Source of the DNA: Deferribacter abyssi
GTDB taxonomy: Bacteria > Chrysiogenota > Deferribacteres > Deferribacterales > Deferribacteraceae
Length of the DNA stretch: 62,170 nt
Assembly (NCBI RefSeq): GCF_049472655.1
Contig: NZ_JAQNCS010000015.1
Coordinates: 1-62,170 of the forward strand
Reading direction: 5' to 3'
Both the position numbers and the translations under genes were made by a program. The notes under the pieces are model-generated. The model did no database searches and was not told the origin of the DNA. It saw nothing but the letters and a program-made list of their open reading frames with translations. This document shows, piece by piece, positions 9,947 through 19,500 of this stretch; position 1 is the stretch's first letter, and each line of letters starts with the position of its first letter.

Positions 9947-10683
9947 TTCACCCTGAAAAATAATGTTATTTCCACAACATCTGGTTTATTATAATCGACA
10001 GCATCAAAACGCAATCCTTTTACAAAATCTATAGCAATTTTTTCCACATTACTACTACTGCGAGTTAATAAATTTATATCAAATGGCTTTCCATATTTAT
10101 CAACTTTAAAACTCAAAGTAATTTTTGTCCCTCTTTCAAGAGAAAAATTAGGTTTTGGTGGTTCATAAACAATTTTACGCTTGAGATTAGTAATGCTTTT
10201 TATTTCATAAAAGTCGTTTTTAGCAAAACTCTGCTGTTCATTTATAAGAGCCTTATCATTATTTGTTTTTTCTATCTCACTTTTTACCCTTTCAAGCTCA
10301 CTTAAAATAGGTTTTTCATCCTGCTTTTCAATGTGTCTATTTTCCAAAATTTGCATATTGTTTAAATCAGGTATTAATACTTTTTCCTCCGTAGTCATAG
10401 TAGGTACTTCTACCACTTCTTTATTACCGCTATCACTTTTATTAAATTTTTTCCTTAATTTTTCTTTTAAATTTTCGATTCTTTTGTCACTAAAGAGAGG
10501 TTTCTCTTTTTCCTTTGTCTTGTCTTTTTCCTTTTTTATTGATTGCTTTAAAATTTCTATTTTCACAGTCTTCGGTTTGATATTTTTAAAGTCAAGATTA
10601 TACTCTGGAATCATTTTCAAGAGCAATATATGCAAAACAATCGATAGAACAAAAAATAGACTTAATCTAGGATAGTTTATCAT
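9943..10683 (-). CDS. TonB-family energy transducer
   Basis: This 246-residue protein has one N-terminal membrane helix (about 8-22). A long, highly charged Lys/Glu-rich stretch (30-150) takes the place of the usual Pro-rich rod. A C-terminal TonB-like domain (about 160-246) includes PNFSLERGTKITLSFKVD, FDINLLTRSS and FVKGLRFDA. In this family the C-domain passes ExbB/ExbD-derived energy across the periplasm to outer-membrane partners. It overlaps exbD by 4 bp upstream and midA by 4 bp downstream. No TonB-dependent receptor lies in the window, so its outer-membrane partner is unknown. The domain is divergent, so TonB-family is preferred to TonB proper. Confidence 0.85.
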   Translation of the reverse strand: MINYPRLSLFFVLSIVLHILLLKMIPEYNLDFKNIKPKTVKIEILKQSIKKEKDKTKEKEKPLFSDKRIENLKEKLRKKFNKSDSGNKEVVEVPTMTTEEKVLIPDLNNMQILENRHIEKQDEKPILSELERVKSEIEKTNNDKALINEQQSFAKNDFYEIKSITNLKRKIVYEPPKPNFSLERGTKITLSFKVDKYGKPFDINLLTRSSSNVEKIAIDFVKGLRFDAVDYNKPDVVEITLFFRVK

Positions 10684-11081
10684 TCTTCTTCTACTGCAAT
10701 GGTAAACCTGTCAAATCCAGCTTTTTTACATTGATCCATCACAAAAACCACAGTACCGTGTTTTGCATTCTTATCAGCTTGAAGTATAATGGGTATATTG
10801 GGATTCTTCTCTTTCAGATCCTTCATTACCCTGTAAAGTGCAAATTTCGGAACTTTCTTTTTGCCTACAAAAATCTGATTATTACTATCCACCACAACCA
10901 CAATATTTTTATTTACCGTTTGTTCATCCCCTTTTGCCTTTGGTAAATCTACCTTCAAGGCATTTGTATAAATAAAGGTTGTTGATACCATAAAAAATAT
11001 CAGTAACAAAAAAACCACATCTATCAACGGGGTTAGATTAATCTCTAACCCTCTATCATTTCTTTTGTCCGAAAATTTCAT
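10680..11081 (-). CDS. exbD: ExbD/TolR-family biopolymer transport protein
   Basis: This 133-residue protein has a single N-terminal membrane helix (about 17-38) containing the motif NLTPLIDVVFLLLIFFMV. The helix Asp (LIDVV) is the conserved proton-carrying residue of ExbD, TolR and MotB-like stators. A periplasmic domain follows, with IPIILQADKNAKHGTVVFVMD, the usual ExbD C-domain motif. It lies 1 bp downstream of exbB and overlaps tonB by 4 bp. The neighbouring tonB rather than a tolA/tolB/pal set favours ExbD over TolR. Confidence 0.93.
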   Translation of the reverse strand: MKFSDKRNDRGLEINLTPLIDVVFLLLIFFMVSTTFIYTNALKVDLPKAKGDEQTVNKNIVVVVDSNNQIFVGKKKVPKFALYRVMKDLKEKNPNIPIILQADKNAKHGTVVFVMDQCKKAGFDRFTIAVEEE

Positions 11082-11082
11082 T

Positions 11083-11688
11083 TTAACCCTCTTTAAAAAT
11101 TAGGTTAATTATCTTAGCAGTAGCTTTTTCAAGCTCAATAGTTAACTTTTCAGACCTATGCCTAATAATATGATAAAATATAACTGTAGGGATAGCTACT
11201 GATAAGCCAGCTGCAGTTGTCAAAAGAGCTTCAGATATACCTCCAGCAAGAGCCTGTGCATTACCAACACCTTGCTCAGATATCACAATAAAAGTTTTTA
11301 TCATCCCTAAAACCGTTCCTAATAAACCAAGTAAAGGGGCAATATTCCCAATTGTTTGTAGTGTTGGTAAAAACCTATCCAATTTTGTAGCCTGAAATCT
11401 TCCCACATCTTCTGCAAGCTCCATAAGCCTTGTTACCGGTAAATCAAGATTACTCAGTATTTCTCTTGCAATTTCACTTATGGGACTCTTTTGCAATTCG
11501 CACAAATTCTTAGCATCTTCAAAATCTTTTTTCTCAAGATAAACCGAAAGCTTTTCTAAAAATGTATCTGGAACAAAGTTGCTTTTTCTAAGAGTAAATA
11601 ATCTCTCTAGAAAAACAGCAAGCGAAATCACTGACAATGCAATTATGGGGTACATCAAAATTCCACCCTTTTGAATAATTTCAAACAT
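11083..11688 (-). CDS. exbB: ExbB/TolQ-family proton channel protein
   Basis: This 201-residue protein has three membrane helices: about 10-28, then one around 108-130 with IGNIAPLLGLLGTVLGMIKTF, and one around 150-175 with EALLTTAAGLSVAIPTVIFY. These are the defining MotA/TolQ/ExbB channel segments. It forms the proton channel that energises TonB together with ExbD. The gene abuts the TPR gene upstream without a spacer and exbD downstream with a 1-bp gap. TolQ is the alternative name, but the tonB neighbour supports ExbB. Confidence 0.93.
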   Translation of the reverse strand: MFEIIQKGGILMYPIIALSVISLAVFLERLFTLRKSNFVPDTFLEKLSVYLEKKDFEDAKNLCELQKSPISEIAREILSNLDLPVTRLMELAEDVGRFQATKLDRFLPTLQTIGNIAPLLGLLGTVLGMIKTFIVISEQGVGNAQALAGGISEALLTTAAGLSVAIPTVIFYHIIRHRSEKLTIELEKATAKIINLIFKEG

Positions 11689-14322
11689 TTATCCCTCCAG
11701 CTTTTTTAATATTTTTTCGATTTTATCAGCTTCATTTTTCTTATTTAAACGTTCATAACACATTTTAGCTTCATATAAACTTTTTTTAACATAAGCACTT
11801 TTTTTAAATAAGTAATATACTTTTAGAAAATGTTTCAATGCATACATATACTCTTTTTTATCAAACAAATATCTTCCTTTAAAATATAAGCCAGCAGGAA
11901 TAAATTTTTCATTTCCGCTATTTAACAACTCTTCAATATATTGATAATCTTCATCAGAAAAATTACTCTGAAAATTCAAATACCTTTCAACACCTGCCAA
12001 GTAGATTTCCAAATTTTTATCTTTAAAATAAAGAGCATAATTCAAAACTTCCGAACTATTATCTGAAATAAAAATCAGCTCTTTCTTACTTAAAAATTCA
12101 TAACCACTCTTACCTTGGACCAACTTCTTGAATAAAGGATATGCTTTTTTGACATTAATATTTTTAGTACACTCTGCTTTTAAAAACAAAGCTTCATAAT
12201 CCTTAGAAATTGCAAGTGCAGCATTAGCATCATAAATACATTCTTGATACATCTTTTTTGACTTATAAAAGTTACCTCTTAAAATGTATGCCTCTTTTTT
12301 ATACTTTGACTTCGGAAAACTTTTAAAAAAATAATTGATAAGCTTCATATAGTTTTCTTTATCCTGATTTTCATAAGCAATTTTAGCAAGCTGCAATATC
12401 AGAAAATCTTTATTTTTAAATGTCAACCTAGATGTAATATTAAAAATATTATTTATAAAATTTTCTTCATTTTTTTCTTTTTTAATTGAAATCAGTCCAA
12501 ATATGGTATCAAAAAGATATTTCTTTTTATCTAAAAGTAGATTAAAATACCTTTCTGCTTCATTATACCTCTTAAGAGAATACAGTGCTTTTGCCTTTAT
12601 AAGAGTCAGATAATCATCATTTAATCCACTTTTATCAATAAAATAAAGCGTATCTACATAATCTCCAGATAAAAATAAATATTTCACACCTTCTTTTATA
12701 AACTTATTATCAGTTTTATATTTTTCCATGATTTTAATAGCATCTTTTATTTTATCATTTTTAAATGACAAAAGCATCTTTAAGTAATCAACATCTTTTG
12801 TAGTTTTAGTCACTTTTTCTAACTCATTAAATGCCTTATTATAAATTTTTAAATTATAGTATGCCGCTGCTCTTAAAAAATAAACTCTATCACTTTTTAT
12901 CCCTTCAGTAATTCTCAACACTTCATTAAAGTTACCTTTATTGAAAAAAACTTCACCTTTTATCCTCTTGCATAAATCCGAAAAACAATCAGCCACTATC
13001 AGAAAAGCATCATCTATTCTATTATTAAGAAGCCTAATTTGAGCAACTATAAATCTAGCTACATCTACTTTTTCTTCGTCAAAAGAGTTGTTTATATAAT
13101 CAATCAACAGCTTTTCAGATGTTTCAGGATTATTATAAGCCTCTGCAACACCTCTATAAAATAATGATTCATTGTACAATTTATCATTAAAAATTATTTT
13201 ACTTAAATAATATGATACCTTTTCATATTCTCTATTTTCTAAATAATAAATACCTAGATAAAAATTTTTATAATCATTTAACTTGTTATCATAAAAATCT
13301 AAACTTTTTAAAATCTCTACATTTATTTCAGGAAACCATTTTGAAATATAAAAAAGCATTAATGATAATTTATCTATATCTTCAAAATTAGAAAACAATT
13401 TTTTATCAACTACATTATCTAATATTTTCAATTTGACAAAGAAATAACGTTTTGTGTACTCATCACCAATTTTATTTATTTCATCCTGAATACCAGATAA
13501 CTCATTTAAAGAAATTTTAGCATCCACCACAAAAGGTAAAACAACATCTGATACATCTTGAATAGATATAATTTTTTCAAAATCGCCCTTAAAATAAAGA
13601 GACAGCACATAAAAATCTTTTATAAAAGAATAGGCTAACTGTTTTTCAGAAATAAATTTTAGGATTTCATCATACTTCTTGTTTTGTTTCAAAATAGAAA
13701 GGTAAACATATGTAGAATAAGGTGTTTTATAATCAATACTTTGATAAATATTTATCAATTTTTTATTATCAATCCCATACAAAACGTCAAAATAAAAATC
13801 AAGAGCCGAATCTCTGAAAATATTTTCGCTATAAATTATCTTATTTAATTTTTCAAATGCTTCACTTTTGAAGTTTGCTTTGAAAAGGGAAACGGCATAA
13901 ATAAAATCCACTTCATCTTTAATTTTTTCGTCCTTTAACTTTTCATAATACTTTTTGTAGTTCTCAATTACATTGATGTAATCCCCTTTTAAAAAATTTT
14001 TTAAAAGATAATTTCTATAAGCTTTCTCTCCCACAAAAATTACTGACAGTGCTGTACCAAATTTTGATGAATATATATTTCCTGGCTCACTAGCTCTAAA
14101 TTCTCTTTTTTGAGGCTCTTCAATTTTTATTTTAGCAGACTGCAAGTAACTATTAAACTGGGATATATCGGAAAAATTTATTTTTACATTACTAAACGAA
14201 GGTTTAATATTAAAAGAAGATACTTCTTTACCTACAAAAGAAAAATTAGGAACCTCAACTGCAGCATAGGATATTAAAGGAAAAAATATTAAAACTAATA
14301 AAAATAACCGTAACCTTTTCAT
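11689..14322 (-). CDS. Secreted TPR-repeat protein of TonB operon
   Basis: The start at 14322 gives 877 residues and opens directly with a signal peptide (MKRLRLFLLVLIFFPLISYA). It also overlaps the stop of the upstream small lipoprotein as ATGA. A longer frame to 14373 would remove that coupling. Most of the protein is helix-turn-helix repeats of tetratricopeptide type, for example EALFLKAECTKN, YFLRAAAYYNLKIYNKAFNEL and KALYSLKRYNEAERYF. It is probably a periplasmic scaffold. It directly precedes exbB, so it may connect the ExbB-ExbD-TonB motor to an envelope partner. TPR proteins in TonB/Tol-type operons are known, but I cannot name an ortholog. Confidence 0.85.
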   Translation of the reverse strand: MKRLRLFLLVLIFFPLISYAAVEVPNFSFVGKEVSSFNIKPSFSNVKINFSDISQFNSYLQSAKIKIEEPQKREFRASEPGNIYSSKFGTALSVIFVGEKAYRNYLLKNFLKGDYINVIENYKKYYEKLKDEKIKDEVDFIYAVSLFKANFKSEAFEKLNKIIYSENIFRDSALDFYFDVLYGIDNKKLINIYQSIDYKTPYSTYVYLSILKQNKKYDEILKFISEKQLAYSFIKDFYVLSLYFKGDFEKIISIQDVSDVVLPFVVDAKISLNELSGIQDEINKIGDEYTKRYFFVKLKILDNVVDKKLFSNFEDIDKLSLMLFYISKWFPEINVEILKSLDFYDNKLNDYKNFYLGIYYLENREYEKVSYYLSKIIFNDKLYNESLFYRGVAEAYNNPETSEKLLIDYINNSFDEEKVDVARFIVAQIRLLNNRIDDAFLIVADCFSDLCKRIKGEVFFNKGNFNEVLRITEGIKSDRVYFLRAAAYYNLKIYNKAFNELEKVTKTTKDVDYLKMLLSFKNDKIKDAIKIMEKYKTDNKFIKEGVKYLFLSGDYVDTLYFIDKSGLNDDYLTLIKAKALYSLKRYNEAERYFNLLLDKKKYLFDTIFGLISIKKEKNEENFINNIFNITSRLTFKNKDFLILQLAKIAYENQDKENYMKLINYFFKSFPKSKYKKEAYILRGNFYKSKKMYQECIYDANAALAISKDYEALFLKAECTKNINVKKAYPLFKKLVQGKSGYEFLSKKELIFISDNSSEVLNYALYFKDKNLEIYLAGVERYLNFQSNFSDEDYQYIEELLNSGNEKFIPAGLYFKGRYLFDKKEYMYALKHFLKVYYLFKKSAYVKKSLYEAKMCYERLNKKNEADKIEKILKKLEG

Positions 14323-14438
14323 TGATTTTGAGTATTTGTCTGCTCGGGAGATGTAGGAGTAGAGTTTGAACATCCTTCACAACCAACTAAAACTGTCAAT
14401 GAAACTAAAAAAATAAATATAAAAACAATAAATTTCAT
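14319..14438 (-). CDS. 39-residue lipoprotein, translationally coupled
   Basis: This is a short gene that ORF callers with a 60-residue cut-off would miss. It encodes MKFIVFIFIFLVSLTVLVGC followed by EGCSNSTPTSPEQTNTQNQ. The LVGC lipobox puts the lipidated Cys at residue 20, leaving a mature tail of only 20 residues rich in Ser, Thr, Asn, Gln and Pro. Its ATG overlaps the surE stop (ATGA), and its own TGA overlaps the TPR-gene ATG. A Shine-Dalgarno TGGAGGT lies about 14 bp upstream inside surE. The double coupling and textbook lipobox argue strongly that it is real. The function is unknown. It could be a small outer-membrane lipoprotein acting with the TPR/TonB proteins. Confidence 0.8.
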   Translation of the reverse strand: MKFIVFIFIFLVSLTVLVGCEGCSNSTPTSPEQTNTQNQ

Positions 14439-15199
14439 TCTTCCCATTCTTTGACCTCCATTTTCATCTTATGAAAAAAATTATAATTTGTCATATCGTA
14501 TTTTAAGGGAGTAACACTTATATAACCACTGTTTATCGCTTTATCATCACTTTCATCAACAGACTCAACCTCAATTTTCTCACCTGTTAACCAATAATAA
14601 GTATTACCTCTTGGATCAACTCTCTTTTCAAAAGTATCAAGATATTTTGTTTTACCCTGCACAGTAAATTTCCATCCTTTAATTTCATCTCGCTTTAATG
14701 GTGGAACATTTATATTAAACAGAAGATTTTCACCCACATCAAGTTCATATAAATATTTTGCAAAAAATTTACCAAACTGTGCAGCAACAGAAAAATCACC
14801 ATATTCTACAGAAGCTAGACTTATAGCAAAAGACTTAACCCCCATCATAGCACCTTCTGTGGCTGCTGAAATAGTTCCAGAATAAATAACATTTGAAGAT
14901 AGATTTGCCCCATGATTTATACCTGAAACTACCAAGTCCGGTTTTGTTGTTAAAATATCGTCAAATGCTAACTTAACACAATCAGCAGGTGTCCCTTTAA
15001 CACCATAGCCAAAAAATTTGTTTTTTCTTGTAACTTCATAAATCCTCAAAGGGTCAGAAATTGTTATAGCATGCCCAACAGCACTTTGCTCAGTAATAGG
15101 TGCAACTACTACCACAGTTGCTATTTCAGAAAGCTTTTCATACAAAGCATAAATTCCTTTTGAATATATACCATCATCATTAGTTAATAAAATTTTCAT
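14435..15199 (-). CDS. surE: 5'-nucleotidase SurE
   Basis: This 254-residue protein is a metal-dependent nucleoside-5'-monophosphate phosphatase (SurE), cytoplasmic and linked to stationary-phase survival. The N-terminus MKILLTNDDGIYSKGI holds the paired metal-binding Asp (8, 9). The second signature, SGINHGANLSSNVIYSGT, holds the Asn and Ser ligands, followed by ISAATEGAMMG. Length and motif spacing match the family. It is the first gene of the long minus-strand run and is coupled to the small lipoprotein gene. A promoter-like pair, TTGAAA and TAAAAA, lies upstream (15218-15246). Confidence 0.96.
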   Translation of the reverse strand: MKILLTNDDGIYSKGIYALYEKLSEIATVVVVAPITEQSAVGHAITISDPLRIYEVTRKNKFFGYGVKGTPADCVKLAFDDILTTKPDLVVSGINHGANLSSNVIYSGTISAATEGAMMGVKSFAISLASVEYGDFSVAAQFGKFFAKYLYELDVGENLLFNINVPPLKRDEIKGWKFTVQGKTKYLDTFEKRVDPRGNTYYWLTGEKIEVESVDESDDKAINSGYISVTPLKYDMTNYNFFHKMKMEVKEWEE

Positions 15200-15217
15200 C
15201 CTAAACTCCTTTAAACC

Positions 15218-15246
15218 TTTTTACATCATTTTTGATACACTTTCAA
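15218..15246 (-). promoter_or_regulatory. Candidate surE-operon promoter
   Basis: On the minus strand TTGAAA (15246-15241), a 17-bp spacer and TAAAAA (15223-15218) precede surE by about 20 bp. The layout resembles the tRNA promoters of this window (TTGACA-17-TAAAAG). It is back to back with the mrp promoter in the 134-bp divergent gap. Assigned by motif only. Confidence 0.42.
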
Positions 15247-15270
15247 CCATACCTTTTAATTTTATTTTTA

Positions 15271-15298
15271 TTGAAAATTTCATATTTCTAACTATATT
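15271..15298 (+). promoter_or_regulatory. Candidate mrp promoter
   Basis: TTGAAA (15271-15276), a 16-bp spacer and TATATT (15293-15298) lie 35 bp upstream of the mrp ATG. AAGGAGG (15321-15327) is the ribosome-binding site. The good match and fitting distance make this the likely mrp promoter. Confidence 0.55.
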
Positions 15299-15333
15299 AG
15301 CATTTGTTTATAAACACAACAAGGAGGTTTCAA

Positions 15334-16206
15334 ATGTCTTCATGCAATTCAAATAGCTCATGCAGCAGCTGTTCATCTCAAAGCAGTTGCGACACTTCTG
15401 AAAAAGAACAGCACACAAAAGAACTTTTAAAACAAAGACTCTCAAAAATCAAATGTACATTAATGGTAATGAGTGGTAAAGGTGGTGTAGGTAAATCAAC
15501 TGTGAGCACAAATCTTGCCACAATGTTAAACATGTTAGGACACAAGGTAGGTATTTTAGATGCTGATATACATGGACCCAATATTCCAAAAATGCTTGGA
15601 ATTAATGAAAAAGGAGTACTGTCATCAGCTGGAGGTATCATCCCTTTTGAACCTATTGAAAATCTAAAAGTTATGTCTGTAGCATTTCTTCTTAAAAGCG
15701 ATGATGATGCCGTTATTTGGAGAGCACCTTTAAAACATAGCTTAATAGAGCAATTTATTAGTGATGTAAATTGGGGTGAACTCGATTTCTTAATAATTGA
15801 CTTGCCTCCGGGTACAGGTGATGAACCATTAAGTGTTGCTCATGTTATAGAAAACGTTGATGGAAGTATTATCGTAACAACTCCTCAAGAAGTTGCCCTA
15901 TTAGATTCAAGAAAATCTGTAACATTTAGTAGGAAATTGAATATCCCGGTTATTGGTATCGTTGAAAATATGAGCGGATTTATTTGCCCAAATTGTGGTG
16001 AAAAAATAGATCTATTTAAAGTTGGGGGTGGCGAAAAAGCAGCAAAAGAGTTGAATGTTGATTTTTTAGGTAGAATACCTATCGATCCACTTGTCGTGGC
16101 ACATGGTGATGCAGGAAAACCATATATTCTTGAATATCCAACCTCAGAAGTATCAAATGCATACAAAAAAATAGCAGAAAAAGTAATCTATAAAACAATC
16201 AAATAA
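15334..16206 (+). CDS. Mrp/NBP35-type Fe-S cluster carrier ATPase
   Basis: The ATG at 15334 (290 residues) sits correctly behind AAGGAGG, so a TTG-initiated frame from 15304 is rejected. The protein is a P-loop ATPase of the Mrp/ApbC/NBP35 family, which carries and transfers Fe-S clusters. The deviant Walker A GKGGVGKST lies at about 48-56, followed by DADIHGPNIPKMLG, DLPPGTGDEPLS, and the cluster-binding pair FICPNC near residue 222. The first 20 residues are Ser/Cys-rich with five Cys (CNSNSSCSSCSSQSSC), an extension resembling the N-terminal 4Fe-4S ligand region of NBP35-like proteins. It is monocistronic, ending in a terminator-like hairpin. Confidence 0.94.
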   Translation: MSSCNSNSSCSSCSSQSSCDTSEKEQHTKELLKQRLSKIKCTLMVMSGKGGVGKSTVSTNLATMLNMLGHKVGILDADIHGPNIPKMLGINEKGVLSSAGGIIPFEPIENLKVMSVAFLLKSDDDAVIWRAPLKHSLIEQFISDVNWGELDFLIIDLPPGTGDEPLSVAHVIENVDGSIIVTTPQEVALLDSRKSVTFSRKLNIPVIGIVENMSGFICPNCGEKIDLFKVGGGEKAAKELNVDFLGRIPIDPLVVAHGDAGKPYILEYPTSEVSNAYKKIAEKVIYKTIK

Positions 16207-16221
16207 TATATCAATTTCTTT

Positions 16222-16250
16222 AGGGTGTTATAAAACACCCTGCCCTTTTA
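16222..16250 (+). terminator. Terminator-like hairpin after mrp
   Basis: The stem AGGGTGTT (16222-16229) pairs with AACACCCT (16234-16241), with a 4-nt loop. It is followed by GCCCTTTTATT, a weak T-run. It starts 16 bp after the mrp stop and is the probable intrinsic terminator. Confidence 0.65.
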
Positions 16251-16497
16251 TTAAAAAATCAAATATTACTATACTACTATTTCTTTTAATACCAACTAAT
16301 AAACAGTAGTATTATCCACACAAAGCCAATTATTTTAGTTTATTATTATTTTTTTCTATTAATTTTCCATTAACAGACATAAAACTTAACTTTGTTCAAT
16401 AAAATCATACCTATGATATTTATTTACAATAAGTAACCTGATTTAAATTAATATTTAATTTTATTTTTACAATAATTTATTGATTTTAAAATATTTA
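16251..16497 (+). other. AT-rich spacer between mrp and pyruvate carboxylase
   Basis: I find no open frame, tRNA or convincing structured RNA in this part of the 342-bp gap. It is very AT-rich and may act as an upstream region for the pyruvate carboxylase promoter at 16498. No riboswitch signature was recognised. Confidence 0.5.
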
Positions 16498-16526
16498 TTG
16501 ACAATTTTATTTTTCTATATTAAACA
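16498..16526 (+). promoter_or_regulatory. Candidate pyruvate carboxylase promoter
   Basis: A perfect TTGACA (16498-16503), a 17-bp spacer and TAAACA (16521-16526) lie 23 bp upstream of the ATG. AAGGAGGG follows as ribosome-binding site. The -10 is poor against TATAAT but resembles the -10 of tRNA-Phe (TAAAAG). Confidence 0.5.
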
Positions 16527-16548
16527 CCTTTTACATAAGGAGGGTGTA

Positions 16549-19500
16549 ATGAGAATAAAAAAAATACTCGCGGCAAATCGAGGTGAAATAGCAATAAGAA
16601 TATTTAGAGCTGCAACCGAACTTGGGATTAGAACTGTAGCTGTTTATTCAGAAGAAGACAAGTATTCGCTTCACAAATACAAAGCTGATGAAGCATATCT
16701 TATTGGAAAAGGACTTGATCCAGTATCAGCTTACCTAAACGCTGATGAAATTATTGATTTATGTATCAAAAAAAATATTGATGCTATCCACCCAGGTTAT
16801 GGATTTCTTGCTGAATCATACGAATTTGCTGATAAATGCGACAAAACAGGTATTATTTTTATAGGTCCCTCTCCAGAAACAATTAAAATCTTTGGAGATA
16901 AAAAAATAGCCAAAGATTTAGCTAAAGAGTGTGGCGTCCCAGTTATTGATGGTTCTGATAAAATCAATTCACTTAAAGAAGCAAAACAAGTTGCAAAAAT
17001 CATTGGGTACCCATTAATGATTAAAGCAACAGCTGGAGGTGGTGGTAGGGGAATAAGAATAGTACAAAACGAAGCAGAACTTGAAGAAAATTTTTACTCA
17101 GCAAAATCTGAAGCTTTAAAATCCTTTGCAAACGATGATATTATTCTTGAAAAGTATATTAAAAATCCTAAACATCTAGAAGTCCAGTTACTTGCTGATA
17201 AATTCGGAAACATTGTACACCTCTTTGAAAGAGATTGCTCTATACAGCGTAGACATCAGAAACTTATAGAGATAGCTCCAGCATTAAACATCCCTGAAAG
17301 TGTTTTGAAGCAAATCTATGATGCAGCCGTAGAAATAGGGAAAAAGTCACACCTTATAAGTGCGGCAACTATAGAGTTTTTGATAGATAATGAAAACAAT
17401 TTCTATTTTCTTGAGGTAAATCCAAGAATTCAGGTAGAACATACAATTACAGAAATGATTACTGGTATAGATATTGTCCAATCGCAAATATATATAGCTG
17501 CTGGCAAAAAACTTTCTGATAAAGAAATAAATATACAAAACCAGTCATCAGTTACTAAACATGGTTTTGCTATACAGTGCAGAGTTACTACGGAAGATCC
17601 TGAAAACAACTTTCTACCTGATACAGGAATATTAGAAGCATACAGGTCAGCATCAGGATTTGGTATAAGATTAGATGTAGGAAATGCCTACACTAACGCA
17701 AGAATTACTCCATATTATGACTCTTTATTAGTAAAAGTTTCTTCTTGGGCACTAACTTTTGAACAAGCTGCAAGGAAAATGTATAGAGCTTTAAGCGAAT
17801 TTAGAGTTCGCGGTGTCAAAACAAATATACAATTTCTTGAAAACGTTATTACACATCCAAAATTTTTAACAGGCAACTTTGATACTACATTCGTAGACAA
17901 CACAAAAGAACTTTTCATATTTAAGAAAAGAAAAGATAGAGCCACAAAAGCCTTAAAATTTCTTGGAAACAATATAGTAAACAATCCATCAAATGCAAAA
18001 ATTAGCCAAAACACAGTCCTACCAGAAATTAAACTACCCGTAGTCAAGTATGGAGAAAAAATACCTGCTGGTACTAGAGATATTCTTCTCAGAAAAGGGG
18101 TTAAAGGGATTTTAAGTTATATTCAACAAAGTAAAGAAGTTCTTTTCACCGACACCACATTTCGTGACGCTCATCAATCTCTATTAGCCACAAGGCTTCG
18201 CACATATGATATACTACAAATTGCAGATGCCTATGCTCATCATATGCACCAACTGTTTTCCTTGGAAATGTGGGGTGGAGCAACATTTGACGTCGCTTAT
18301 AGATTTTTAAAGGAATCACCATGGGATAGGTTACGTCTATTAAGAGAAAAAATTCCCAATATACTTTTTCAAATGTTACTTAGAGCATCAAACGCCGTTG
18401 GTTATACCAATTATCCTGATAATGTAGTTAAAAAATTTATTCAGCTTTCAGCTAAAAATGGTATAGATCTTTTTAGAATCTTTGACTGTTTTAACAATAC
18501 CGAACAAATCACACCAATTATTGACGAAGTTAAGAAAAATGAAAAAATTGCTGAAGCTGCAATATGTTACACAGGAGACATTTTAGATGATAAAAAAGAT
18601 AAGTATACTTTAAAATATTATGTGGATCTTGCAAAAAAACTTGCAGAAGCTGGTACTGATATTTTAGCAATAAAAGACATGGCTGGCCTTGTAAAACCAT
18701 ATGCAGCAAAAAAACTCATAAAAGCAATTAAAGAAGAAACAGGCCTACCAATACATTTTCACACACATGACACAAGTGGAAATGGAGAAGCAGCTTTGCT
18801 CATGGCCATAGAATCCGGTGCCGATATAGTAGATTGTGCCATCAGTTCAATGAGCGGTCTTACCAGCCAACCTAATTTAAACTCTATTATAGCAGCACTA
18901 GAACATACTAATAAAAATTCATCCATTGATAAAGAATGGGCCCAAAAAATATCTGATTATTTTGAAAGAGTACGTAGGTACTATTTTCCGTTTGAAAGTG
19001 GATTAAAAGCTGCTACGGCAGAAGTGTATGAACACGAAATACCTGGAGGTCAATATTCCAATCTTGTGGTTCAGGTTGAAGCAATGGGATTGCTGGACAA
19101 ATGGGAAGAAGTGCGAAAAATGTATAAAGAGGTTAATAACGCTCTAGGTGACATTATCAAAGTCACACCTTCTTCAAAAGTAGTAGGTGATCTTGCCCTC
19201 TTTTTAGTAAGAAACAACCTTACAATAAAAGACCTATATGAAAAAGGTGACACTTTATCTTTCCCTGACTCAGTCGTAAGTTTTTTCAAAGGTTATCTAG
19301 GGCAACCATATGGCGGTTTTAATAAAAAACTTCAAAAAATAGTGCTCAAAGATGAAAAACCCATTACTGTTAGACCTGGTAAATTATTAAAACCTTTTGA
19401 CTTTGATAAAGCAAAAAACGAATTAAAAAACAAATTTAAAAATCATCATTTTACAGATGAAGATTTAATCTCTTATGCCTTGTACCCAAAAGTGTTCGAA

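Noticed and set aside
11689..14373. TPR protein start at 14373
   Set aside because: It would bury the signal peptide and overlap most of the small lipoprotein gene. The ATG at 14322 is coupled to that gene and starts the signal peptide.
16207..16548. Riboswitch upstream of pyruvate carboxylase
   Set aside because: The gap is long enough but contains no recognisable conserved core or strong pairing besides the mrp terminator.
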